Below the pieces are notes generated by a model that worked only from the letters and a program-made list of their open reading frames with translations, was not told where the DNA came from and did no database searches. This document shows, in pieces, positions 1 through 7,363 of a DNA stretch of 64,000 nucleotides. Where the stretch lies: contig NZ_QKUF01000006.1 in NCBI RefSeq assembly GCF_003253565.1, positions 186,001 through 250,000 of the forward strand, read 5' to 3'. Numbering within the stretch: the stretch's first letter is position 1; the number at the start of each line of letters is the position of its first letter. The stretch is from Thermosporothrix hazakensis. Its GTDB lineage: Bacteria; Chloroflexota; Ktedonobacteria; Ktedonobacterales; Ktedonobacteraceae. Made by a program: the position numbers and the translations under genes.

Positions 1-414
1 AGCGCTCAATTCTTTATGCATTAATAGTGCAAAATAGAGCGCGATGCTGATTCTTTCATCGTCCTTTTGATGAGCGAGTAAACGAACAACATCGTCTTCT
101 AGATGTTCGGTTGAAGTCCGCTCCCAGGCCTGAATAACGAGGTGCCCATATTTATTGAGCCAGTGACTGTATAGCAGGAATTGCGCATGTTTGCAGCCGG
201 TGCAATGGGTAATAAGCTCCTGTATTTTGCTCTCCGGGACATTGCGACCGCGCTCAAAGCCTTTTTTCCAATAGCGATCCTGCGGCTTGCGGTGATCATC
301 CTTCTGAATTACCTCTTGAACGGCCTCCTTGCCGAGAAAGTGGACAAACGTGTCCCAATCGTCCCGGGTAAGCAGTTCGAGGGCGACGTGGTCATGCTTC
401 TGCTTTTTGATCAT
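1..414 (-). CDS. Unrecognised protein, C-terminus beyond window
   Basis: An open leftward frame starts at ATG 414-412 and runs off the left edge (138 codons seen). The visible protein is soluble and rather charged, begins MIKKQKHDHVALELL, and has a CTGCKH cysteine pair near residue 77. No signal peptide or membrane segment is visible. The start lies 23 bases inside the 3' end of the upstream gene (stop at 392), so the two are probably translationally coupled. I do not recognise a family. The frame uses codons like its neighbours, and this overlap arrangement is the main reason to believe it. Confidence 0.6.
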   Translation of the reverse strand, partial: MIKKQKHDHVALELLTRDDWDTFVHFLGKEAVQEVIQKDDHRKPQDRYWKKGFERGRNVPESKIQELITHCTGCKHAQFLLYSHWLNKYGHLVIQAWERTSTEHLEDDVVRLLAHQKDDERISIALYFALLMHKELSA

Positions 415-787
415 GAGAGATCCCTTCTATATTCTGTTGAATAAAGCGGCTTGCTGCCTGCCATACATCATCGAAAGAGGGACGCGAAGGGCTGGAGAAG
501 TGAAGATCTTCGATCAATTGCCCGGTTCCGATGATGACGTGTTTCTGACATGCTCGATGAATCCGAATGGACTGCTGTTCGAGCGTCCAGAAGGGAGAGG
601 GGTTGTGCTGAAGCCAGACGCAGAGCTGAGGCCAGGCACCAGGGGAGAGGCCCAATGCGGTACCATCGTAGAGGCCTGGAGGACGATTGAACAGGGCGCT
701 GATGGTTGCAAGCAGTTGCAGACGTTCCTGAGCGGTCGTAGCCAATGCGGCATAGTGAAGAAAAAGTAGCTCTTCAGGCTGATTCAT
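392..787 (-). CDS. Unrecognised small protein (131 aa)
   Basis: A 131-residue soluble protein beginning MNQPEELLFLHYAALATT. The frame is open further upstream to an ATG at 841, but that extension (MYFFCISDSTIERRQRKH) looks non-coding, and the ATG at 787 follows a purine-rich AGAGAAGGCAAAGAAAG stretch, so I use 787. The protein is helical, rich in Leu, Gln and Trp, with one central Cys and no membrane segment. It overlaps the next leftward gene by 23 bases, suggesting a two-gene operon of linked but unknown function. Confidence 0.6.
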   Translation of the reverse strand: MNQPEELLFLHYAALATTAQERLQLLATISALFNRPPGLYDGTALGLSPGAWPQLCVWLQHNPSPFWTLEQQSIRIHRACQKHVIIGTGQLIEDLHFSSPSRPSFDDVWQAASRFIQQNIEGISHDQKAEA

Positions 788-1188
788 GTGCTTTCTTTGC
801 CTTCTCTCTATTGTGCTGTCTGAAATGCAAAAGAAGTACATCTACCACAACATACACGACACATATAGCAAAAACTGTGGAGACGAGGGCATCCTACACA
901 CTCCGCACCTGTACGCCTCCCAAAACCCGTAAGTAGAAAAGCGATGTACGAGATAGCTGCTTTTTTGAAGAGTTGGTGCGTCCGAAACGCGGTAAGCATA
1001 TCTTACGAAGAGATTATACAATACTTGATCATTTTATGGAAAGGGGATAGTACCGACGGTTTCCCCATTTTATGGGATATCTCTACTTACGGCCATATCT
1101 GTAATAGGAGAGGAAGCAATTGAAGAAGCCCTCACGCCTTAAAGAAGCAAGAAGTGAAACATGATCGTTTGCTGGATAACCGTTTGCT
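788..1188. other. Intergenic stretch, 401 bp
   Basis: No convincing gene. It must hold the promoter of the leftward pair ending at 787 and the 3' end region of the aminoglycoside-phosphotransferase-like gene that stops at 1189. I see no clear promoter hexamers or terminator hairpin. The short frames in both directions lack ribosome binding sites. Confidence 0.5.
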
Positions 1189-2196
1189 TTATTGCTGCAA
1201 TAGTTGAGGACAGGTCAGGAGCCATTCGCTCAAATGAAGAAAAGGGAGGCGGCCTTGAAGCTGCCTGGCAGGATTATAACTGAAGCCATCAAGTGCGGCT
1301 GCGTAGAGCGGTATTGCTGCCGTGTACGGTGTCAGCGCTTTTCGTTCTTGCTCCGATAGACGCGTATGGGCGGTTGTCTCGTATGCGTTGAGCAGCAAGG
1401 CAATGCGGTGCCATGCGAAGTCTTGCGGCTTCTGGGGCCCGTTGAGAGCAAGCAGCATAAAAGCCAATGCGTAGGTGAGGTCGTGGATGCGTGGGCGATA
1501 CGCAAGAAAGCCAAAATCCAGATAGATCGTTTGCTTGTCTGGTGTCTGGCAGACGTTGCTCAGGTGGATGTCGCCGTGAATGAGCTGTTGTGGCAGATGT
1601 GAGGCGGGATGCCACTGCCGACGGAGCTCCCGAACGAGCTTTCCCAGATAATGAGCGATCTCAAATGCCTGTGGATGATCGTGAAGCGCCTGTTGTGTCA
1701 CCGTTAGCCAGCGTCTCAAGCTGCTCGGAGGCGCATATGTTGCGACCAAGGGACGGGGAACCGTGTTGTCACAGGTCGAAAGCGCATGATGCAACCTGCC
1801 GAGTGCCTGAAAGAGCCAGCAATACGCCTCAAAGGTATGAGGTAGCCGTTGATGCGGCCTATACACTTCGATTTCTGCCCACCGTTTCCCACAGCGAAGC
1901 ACGGTCGCGTTCGGCTCGGGAAGCGGAACCTGAAGCCCCTGTGCTGTAAGCGCTTGTCGAACACGCTGAATGGCAAGCAGGCGCTCACGTGATACGAATG
2001 GTTGATGTACACGTAAAACGATATTTTCCGGTACCACGTGTATATTCAGGCTCATGGTGCCGCCGAGATCGATCGCCGATGAGGTGGGATAACGTGACAT
2101 GAGAAGCCGCTTCACATCTGGATTATTCAGGGTAGGGTGATCCGGATTGGCTGGATTGTCCTGCCACCATGAACGTAGACGGCTATGCTGTCCCAT
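1189..2196 (-). CDS. APH/choline-kinase-fold phosphotransferase
   Basis: A 335-residue protein with the aminoglycoside/choline kinase fold. The catalytic loop reads LIHGDIHLSNV near residue 206 (Brenner motif HGDxHxxN) and is followed by YLDFGFL, the metal-binding Asp. Family members phosphorylate small molecules such as aminoglycosides, choline, homoserine or sugars with ATP in the cytoplasm. The substrate here cannot be told from sequence. I chose the ATG at 2196 because it overlaps the stop of the upstream methyltransferase by one base (TAATG). The longer frame to 2277 would sit inside that gene. The pair is therefore an operon and may modify the same compound. Confidence 0.85.
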   Translation of the reverse strand: MGQHSRLRSWWQDNPANPDHPTLNNPDVKRLLMSRYPTSSAIDLGGTMSLNIHVVPENIVLRVHQPFVSRERLLAIQRVRQALTAQGLQVPLPEPNATVLRCGKRWAEIEVYRPHQRLPHTFEAYCWLFQALGRLHHALSTCDNTVPRPLVATYAPPSSLRRWLTVTQQALHDHPQAFEIAHYLGKLVRELRRQWHPASHLPQQLIHGDIHLSNVCQTPDKQTIYLDFGFLAYRPRIHDLTYALAFMLLALNGPQKPQDFAWHRIALLLNAYETTAHTRLSEQERKALTPYTAAIPLYAAALDGFSYNPARQLQGRLPFLHLSEWLLTCPQLLQQ

Positions 2197-2837
2197 TATT
2201 TCTGATATTCCGCGAGGAATGTGCGCGTGCCAGAAGAAAGAGGCCGATCTTGAAACTGTACTTCGTGTAAACCACACTGTTGTATATGGTCAAGCTCGAA
2301 GCGGGCAAGCGGCCAGGGCGGACCGTCAAACTCCTCTTCCGGCTCACGTCCATGACAGATAATGAGCAACGTGCCACCCGGTGCGACACAGTGTGCAATA
2401 GCTTCTATGGCCTTTGTATGCAGATGGGGCGGAAGCGATTGAATGGTGAGCGCGTCAAAGACAAGATCGAAAGCCTGCTGATATCCCTCGGGAAGCGTGA
2501 AGAGATCCGCGACCTCATAGTTGACAGGAGAGCCCGGGAAGCGCTCGCGACACCAGGCAACGGCGTTCGGCGACACATCGAAGGCAGTGACGGTAAAGTG
2601 CTGATGAGCAAGTGCCTCTGCATCGTCTCCAAGCCCACAGCCGACGACAAGCGCTCGCTGTTTGTCTCCCTGGCGCTGCTGTAACCAATCGAGCAGGAAT
2701 GGATGAGCGCTCTGACGGGCCCAGGGAACCATTGAGGGGTTATGTTTAGCATGAGTGTAAACGGCGTCAAACCATGCTGAAGGATCAGTGTAAGGCTGCC
2801 TCAGCGCACGGTTTTGGGTAGGGCCTTGCTGTTCCAT
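2196..2837 (-). CDS. Class I SAM-dependent methyltransferase
   Basis: A 213-residue protein of the usual size for a small-molecule methyltransferase. Motif I is VVGCGLGDDAEAL near residue 66, followed by the acidic strand TAFDVSPNAV and a later VAPGGTLLIICHGRE strand. These are the standard landmarks of the SAM-binding Rossmann fold. The profile is close to the thiopurine methyltransferase (TPMT)-like group, which often acts on thiols or halides, but this is only suggestive. ATG 2837 follows AGAGGAAAAGT. The gene is coupled by a one-base overlap to the APH-like kinase downstream. Confidence 0.85.
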   Translation of the reverse strand: MEQQGPTQNRALRQPYTDPSAWFDAVYTHAKHNPSMVPWARQSAHPFLLDWLQQRQGDKQRALVVGCGLGDDAEALAHQHFTVTAFDVSPNAVAWCRERFPGSPVNYEVADLFTLPEGYQQAFDLVFDALTIQSLPPHLHTKAIEAIAHCVAPGGTLLIICHGREPEEEFDGPPWPLARFELDHIQQCGLHEVQFQDRPLSSGTRTFLAEYQK

Positions 2838-3006
2838 ACTTTTCCTCTATTTCTCGTCAATGTATGTAATCTACACTGACTGTACACGATGCTACACGAA
2901 AGTGCAAGGGGACCCTTTCTTTTTGTCAGGTAAGTGGGAAGAAATATGGTATGCTGATGAGTATGCTGGTGTAGAACGAATACACAAAATAAAGGACGAA
3001 ATTTGC

Positions 3007-3037
3007 TTGACCCTGACACGGTGTCATACTTTACAAT
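3007..3037 (+). promoter_or_regulatory. MerR-type promoter with 19-bp spacer and palindrome
   Basis: TTGACC (3007-3012) and TACAAT (3032-3037) are separated by 19 bp, the over-long spacer typical of MerR-activated promoters. A perfect palindrome TGACAC-G-GTGTCA occupies 3014-3026, between the two elements. The promoter reads into the merR gene, so autoregulation and control of the adjacent dehydrogenase (now a pseudogene) are likely. Family knowledge: MerR dimers untwist such promoters when the inducer binds. Confidence 0.85.
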
Positions 3038-3069
3038 ATCAGTGAAGATCAAACAGGAGGCTTAAACAT

Positions 3070-3453
3070 ATGAACATTGGCGAATTGTCGCGGCGCACTG
3101 GTGTCAGCATTCGATCATTACGCTATTATGAAACAAAGCATTTGCTATCGCCACAGCGGCGCGAGAATGGCTATCGCTTTTATGATGAATCAGCGGTTGA
3201 ACGAGTGAAAGCTATTCAATTTTACCTGAAACTTGGTTTGACTACTACTGAAATAGCTGCCGCTTTAGGGGATTGTGATCTTGATATGTCATCATTTTCC
3301 CCTGAGTCGAACTATCTTTATGAGTGTCCTGAGGAACTGGCGCTGTATCGGAAGCGACTTGCAGAAGTGGAAGAGCAGATTGAAGCTCTCGAACGAGTCA
3401 GAATGTACCTCAAACGTAGTCTCTCAAAGGCTCAGGAAACGGTGTCCATCTAA
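3070..3453 (+). CDS. MerR family transcriptional regulator
   Basis: A 127-residue one-component regulator. The N-terminal winged helix reads MNIGELSRRTGVSIRSLRYYE, then an NGYRFYDE wing. The C-terminal half is a long dimerisation helix with LAEVEEQIEALERVRMYL. A metal-binding cysteine pattern of the CueR/ZntR type is not evident; the few Cys (about residues 69 and 81) are isolated, so an organic or redox inducer is more likely. AGGAGG at 3055-3060 sits 9 bases before the ATG. Its own promoter carries the classical MerR spacer and dyad. In many soil bacteria this type of MerR controls a neighbouring short-chain dehydrogenase, which fits the ruined SDR just downstream. Confidence 0.93.
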   Translation: MNIGELSRRTGVSIRSLRYYETKHLLSPQRRENGYRFYDESAVERVKAIQFYLKLGLTTTEIAAALGDCDLDMSSFSPESNYLYECPEELALYRKRLAEVEEQIEALERVRMYLKRSLSKAQETVSI

Positions 3454-3577
3454 CCAGTGACGGACACTACAAGCGAAATAGTAGAAATAATCGTCCCTCA
3501 TTATGTGAGCACTGATTGATCTTTGCCTGAAATACAATAGATTGCCTCCAGTATAAGAGTAGAGGGATAGAAATAGA

Positions 3578-4340
3578 ATGGAGGAGAAGTGTACAGGGAA
3601 GAAAGCTGTCATTATCGGTTGAACAATTGGTATGGGGCTGGAAACAGCCCGCTTGCTTGTTGCAGGAAGTGCTAAAGTCCTGTTGACTGGTCGAAACGAG
3701 GTAAATCTAGAAGCAGCGCGGCAAGAATTCGGCTCGAAAGCACATGTAGTGCGTTCTGATGCCACTATCATGGCAGATATCGATGCACTGAAGCCGATCG
3801 TTGAGGAGAAGTCTGGTAAGGTAGAGCTGCTCTTTATTCATGTCGGGACCGCGCTGTTTGAGCCATTCGAGCAGGTAACAGAAGAATCGTATGCTCGACA
3901 GTTTCAAGTCAATACAAAGGGGCATTTTTCACGATGCAACGCTTGCTTCCTGCATTGCGGGATGGAAATGCAATCGTCTTGACGTCATCGGTGGCTGTAG
4001 GTGGGGGAAGATCGGGTGTGAGTGCCTAAGTAGTCACAAAAGATGTGATTGATGCATTTGCAAAGCTAATCGAGGTAGGTTACTGCTGCGAGATATTCGG
4101 GTAAGTGTGATCAGATCCGGTTTTATCGACATACCGACAATAGGTGTGGTTGGGTTGACTGAAGTTGTCAAAGAGATACTCAAGCAGCGAGGAGATAAGG
4201 TGACCCCGATGAGACGTCATGGTTTGGCCGAAGAAGTGGCGCGGGCGGTGCTGTTTCTCGCGTTCGAGGCCACGTTTACAACTGGCAGCACGCTTGCTGT
4301 TGATGGCGGGTTGGGAGAGCGGCTTTCTCGACCCCAATAG
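3578..4340 (+). pseudogene. Short-chain dehydrogenase/reductase, inactivated
   Basis: Joined across frames the reading is a full-length SDR of about 254 codons with at least four lesions. ATG 3578 opens the frame and reaches a TGA at 3620-3622, in the cofactor loop just before TIGMGLETARLL. A missing base in the G run at 3919-3922 shifts frame. A TAA at 4027-4029 stands exactly where the catalytic Tyr of YxxxK is expected (stop-V-V-T-K). A second frameshift lies at 4075-4080. The last part, with [12 protein letters not shown] and [12 protein letters not shown], is well preserved to the TAG at 4340. The gene probably formed the target of the adjacent MerR regulator. Confidence 0.9.
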
Positions 4341-4388
4341 AGCTTGAGAAATGTTGTATTCTATAGATAGAGGTAGGAAACGTTAAAA

Positions 4389-5210
4389 ATGCATTATGGT
4401 ATAACTCTTCCGAACGTCTATAACTTCGCTGAGCCACATCTGCTGGCTGATCTGGCTCATACCGCAGAAGAGGCCGGTTGGGATGGAGTTTTCCTCTGGG
4501 ACACGCTGCACTATCTGGCTGATGGGCAGCCGGTAGCCGAGGCCTGGATTTCCCTTACGGCAATGGCAATGCGGACCAGGCGCGTGAAGCTTGGCACGAT
4601 GGTGACTGCGCCAACACGGCGGCGTCCTCAGAAGCTGGCTCGGGAGGCGGTAACGCTGGATCATGTCTCGAATGGCCGCTTTATTCTGGGTGTAGGAATT
4701 GGGGATATTGAGGATAAGGGCTTTACCCATTTTGGGGAGGTACTGGATGCAAAGCAGCGAGCAGGCATGTTAGATGAAAGCCTGGAAATCATCCAGGGGT
4801 TATGGAGTGGTGAGCCATTCAGTTATAGTGGAAAATATTACCAGGTCGATGAGATTCAATTCTTGCCAACCCCACTTCAGAAGCCCAGAATTCCGATCTG
4901 GGTGGCCGGGACATGGCCAAATAAGGGGCCTATGAAGCGGGCTGCTCGTTGGGACGGTGTGCATGTCTTCTCTTCACCGGAGGGCATTGCGCCAGTGAAG
5001 CGCTTTATGGATGAGCATCACACCGCCGGGGCGCCGTTTGATATCGTGGTGTCCGTGCCGCTGTTTGAGGCTGCGAGAAATGCTCAGGCCCGGGCAGCAC
5101 TTCGTGAGGCTGAACAGGGGGGTGCAACCTGGCTGCTGGAATTTGTAATGCCGAATCAAGATGTTGACGCCGTTTATGCTGCGCTGCGTCAGGGGCCGCC
5201 ATCCTTGTAG
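4389..5210 (+). CDS. Luciferase-like (LLM class) flavin/F420 oxidoreductase
   Basis: A 273-residue TIM-barrel protein of the bacterial luciferase family. Visible landmarks are MHYGITLPNVYNF at the start, AEEAGWDGVFLWDTLHY, RRPQKLAREAVTLDHVSNGR, and LGVGIGDIEDKGF, the last two typical of F420- or FMN-dependent monooxygenases and reductases. It acts in the cytoplasm; the substrate is unknown. No F420 biosynthesis genes are in the window. The family is expanded here: an intact relative lies at 6182 and a relic at 38472. The start fits the conserved N-terminal strand, though the ribosome binding site is weak (AGGTAGGAAACG). Confidence 0.9.
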   Translation: MHYGITLPNVYNFAEPHLLADLAHTAEEAGWDGVFLWDTLHYLADGQPVAEAWISLTAMAMRTRRVKLGTMVTAPTRRRPQKLAREAVTLDHVSNGRFILGVGIGDIEDKGFTHFGEVLDAKQRAGMLDESLEIIQGLWSGEPFSYSGKYYQVDEIQFLPTPLQKPRIPIWVAGTWPNKGPMKRAARWDGVHVFSSPEGIAPVKRFMDEHHTAGAPFDIVVSVPLFEAARNAQARAALREAEQGGATWLLEFVMPNQDVDAVYAALRQGPPSL

Positions 5211-5296
5211 GAGACGAAGGCATAGTCACTTTATGCTTGCCCGCTTTGCTCGTTGTATGAAATAACAGCAATTTTTTAGCAAACGAGGAGGCGGGC

Positions 5297-6139
5297 ATGC
5301 TTATTGAACTTGCAGTTGGTGACGCCTACGGTGCCGGCTTTGAGTATGCGGAGCGTGCATGGGTCGAGCAACACAACACGCTGGATCGATATGTATTGCA
5401 TCCCAGACACAATATCGCTCCGGGTTCGTATACCGATGATACACAAATGACGCTTGCCATTGCAGAAATAATGGTATCTGGCGTTCCCTGGACAAAAGAG
5501 ACACTGGCCGAAAAGTTCGTCGAGGTGTTCAAGCGTGACCCTCGTGAGGGATATGCGGGCAGCTTCTATCGCTTTCTCAGCAGGGTGCGCGATGGTACAC
5601 AGTTCTTAGGCGAGATCCGTCCTGATAGCGACAAGAGCGGTGCGGCGATGCGTGCTGCTCCTATCGGGCTGTATACGACTATTGATGAAGTGATCGAGAA
5701 GGCGACGTTGCAGGCAGAGCTGACGCACAACACTTTTGATGGCGTGAACGCAGCTGTTGCGGCGGCGTTGATGGCCCATTATTTCATCTATCGTCTGGGG
5801 CCGAAGCAGCAACTGGGGCGTTTTCTTGAGCAGCATGTGCCCGGACGCTGGGCGGAGCGCTGGCAGGGACCGGTGAAAGCAAAGGGCTGGATGAGCGTTC
5901 GTGCTGCTATTACTGCACTCCTCGATCATTCGCGGATGAGTGATCTCCTGCAAGCATGTATTGCATTTACTGGTGATGTTGATACTGTGTCTACAATCGC
6001 GTTGGCCGCTGGCTCCTGGAGTGTGGAAATAACGCAGGATTTGCCTGGACAACTTGTGCAAAACCTTGAGCAAGGGCCGTATGGAAGAGAGTATCTTTTA
6101 CAGCTCGATGCTCAATTGACTGCGCTCAAGCGAGCATAG
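5297..6139 (+). CDS. ADP-ribosylglycohydrolase family protein
   Basis: A 280-residue DraG/ARH-like protein. It begins LAVGDAYGAGFEYA (family GDAxG..E motif), carries YTDDTQMTLAIAE, which supplies the first magnesium ligands, and ends with FTGDVDTVSTIALAAGSW, the second metal-binding motif (family GGDxDT; here GDVDT). These enzymes remove ADP-ribose from proteins or small molecules with a binuclear magnesium centre. Length and motif order are normal, so it is probably active. GAGGAGGCGGGC precedes the ATG. It stands alone between two luciferase-like genes, with no dinitrogenase reductase or obvious ADP-ribosyltransferase partner in the window. Confidence 0.9.
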   Translation: MLIELAVGDAYGAGFEYAERAWVEQHNTLDRYVLHPRHNIAPGSYTDDTQMTLAIAEIMVSGVPWTKETLAEKFVEVFKRDPREGYAGSFYRFLSRVRDGTQFLGEIRPDSDKSGAAMRAAPIGLYTTIDEVIEKATLQAELTHNTFDGVNAAVAAALMAHYFIYRLGPKQQLGRFLEQHVPGRWAERWQGPVKAKGWMSVRAAITALLDHSRMSDLLQACIAFTGDVDTVSTIALAAGSWSVEITQDLPGQLVQNLEQGPYGREYLLQLDAQLTALKRA

Positions 6140-6144
6140 ACGCC

Positions 6145-6170
6145 GGGTCTGGTGCGCAGGGGCCAGACCC
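6145..6170. terminator. Perfect 8-bp hairpin between convergent genes
   Basis: GGGTCTGG (6145-6152) pairs with CCAGACCC (6163-6170) around a 10-base loop. It lies between the convergent ADP-ribosylglycohydrolase and luciferase-like genes. There is no T-run on either strand, so it is a probable but not canonical terminator. Confidence 0.5.
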
Positions 6171-6181
6171 AGGACGTTGCC

Positions 6182-7060
6182 TTATCTCCCGTGGAGCCGT
6201 GCGACGATGGGAGCGAAATTTTCAATCTGTCCCTCATGCACTTTCAGGTACGAGAAGCCATACTGCTCCCTGAGCGCTAGCAGGTGCTCGATTGCCTGCT
6301 GTGTGCTCATCTCCTGGACTGGAACCTGCGGCCCGCCAGGTGCGGCGGTTGCTTTTTGCTTACTATCAGTAATGTGTAGATAATAGACTGTTTTGCTGAG
6401 CTCTCGTGCTGGAAAGCGCTCCTGTGCCCCCTCTTTAACCCATTTCAGTTTTTGCTCAATTGAGGTATTTGACTCCTGGAACATTATCGCAACCTCAACT
6501 ATATCTGCCTCACGTCCCGCCAGTTTCAGTATTCGTTCTCCAGCACCTGCAAGCAGAATAGGTGGGTGAGGCTGCTGTACAGGCGCAGGCGTGCCAGCTA
6601 CATCTTTAATCGTATAATATTTTCCAGTATAGGTCACGCGCTCTTTTGTAGAAATCTGCTTGATAATATCAATTGTTTCCTGAAGATGCTGGACACGCTC
6701 TCCACCACTTGCGAAGGGTAATCCCATTTTTTGGGATTCCTGAGGCCCATATCCTACGCCCAGACCAAGTTCAAGTCGTCCATTGGAAAACACATCCAGT
6801 GTTGCGGCTTCACGAGCAAGAAGAAGTGGGTGGCGTAACTCATTGTTGAAGACAAAGCTGCCAATACGAAGCGTGGTTGTGACCGCTGCTGCCATGGTGA
6901 GCGCGGAAAAAGGTGCGAGCCCACCAACCGAGGGAACATCGGGCATCAATAGGGATGAGTACCCCAGATCCTCACAGCGGCGTGCCTGGTCGAGCCACGA
7001 ACTGCGCGTATGTGGTGGTGTGCCCATCGAGACAACGCCAAAACGAAACGGATGAGACAT
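6182..7060 (-). CDS. LLM class F420-dependent oxidoreductase
   Basis: A 292-residue luciferase-like protein. It starts MSHPFRFGVVSMG and shows LDQARRCEDLGYSSLLMPD, LLAREAATLDVFSNGRLELG and GVGYGPQESQKMGLPF, matching the subgroup usually annotated as F420-dependent (the MSMEG_2516-like family). It has PHPPILLAGAGERILKLAGR near residue 175, part of the barrel's phosphate-binding side. CAGGAG sits ahead of the ATG. It is transcribed from the promoter at 7115-7144, divergently from the large unknown gene. It is only distantly similar to the relative at 4389, so the two are not a recent duplication. Confidence 0.9.
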   Translation of the reverse strand: MSHPFRFGVVSMGTPPHTRSSWLDQARRCEDLGYSSLLMPDVPSVGGLAPFSALTMAAAVTTTLRIGSFVFNNELRHPLLLAREAATLDVFSNGRLELGLGVGYGPQESQKMGLPFASGGERVQHLQETIDIIKQISTKERVTYTGKYYTIKDVAGTPAPVQQPHPPILLAGAGERILKLAGREADIVEVAIMFQESNTSIEQKLKWVKEGAQERFPARELSKTVYYLHITDSKQKATAAPGGPQVPVQEMSTQQAIEHLLALREQYGFSYLKVHEGQIENFAPIVARLHGR

Positions 7061-7114
7061 CTTTTTCTCCTGAAATTTGGATGTATCGTATGATAAATTA
7101 TTTTAGGTAGACAT

Positions 7115-7144
7115 ACTATATAATAAAAAAGAAGAGCGTGTCAA
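7115..7144 (-). promoter_or_regulatory. Probable sigma-A promoter of the LLM gene
   Basis: On the minus strand TTGACA (7144-7139) is followed after 18 bp by TATAGT (7120-7115), about 55 bp upstream of the ATG at 7060. The -35 is a consensus hexamer and the spacer is AT-rich. Confidence 0.65.
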
Positions 7145-7363
7145 GTCAACTTCTTCGCGTGCAAGCAATCGTGCAGGCGCTTTTTCTTCTACTATACCTG
7201 ATTCTGTTGCACAAGCTGGAGAAATATGCCAATTTTCTTTCTCATTTAAAAACACCAATGGTCCTGTTTTAGATAAGTAGCTTGAAATATTTGTATGGCT
7301 GTAGTATCATCTGCGTATATGTGTGTTTTGGTTAGAAGTGTAGTCTGCGAACAGGGACTGGGT

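Noticed and set aside
7295..7363. The N-terminal extension of the large orphan protein from ATG 7295.
   Set aside because: No ribosome binding site there and the 23 extra residues look like chance coding; the ATG pair at 7364/7367 is preferred.
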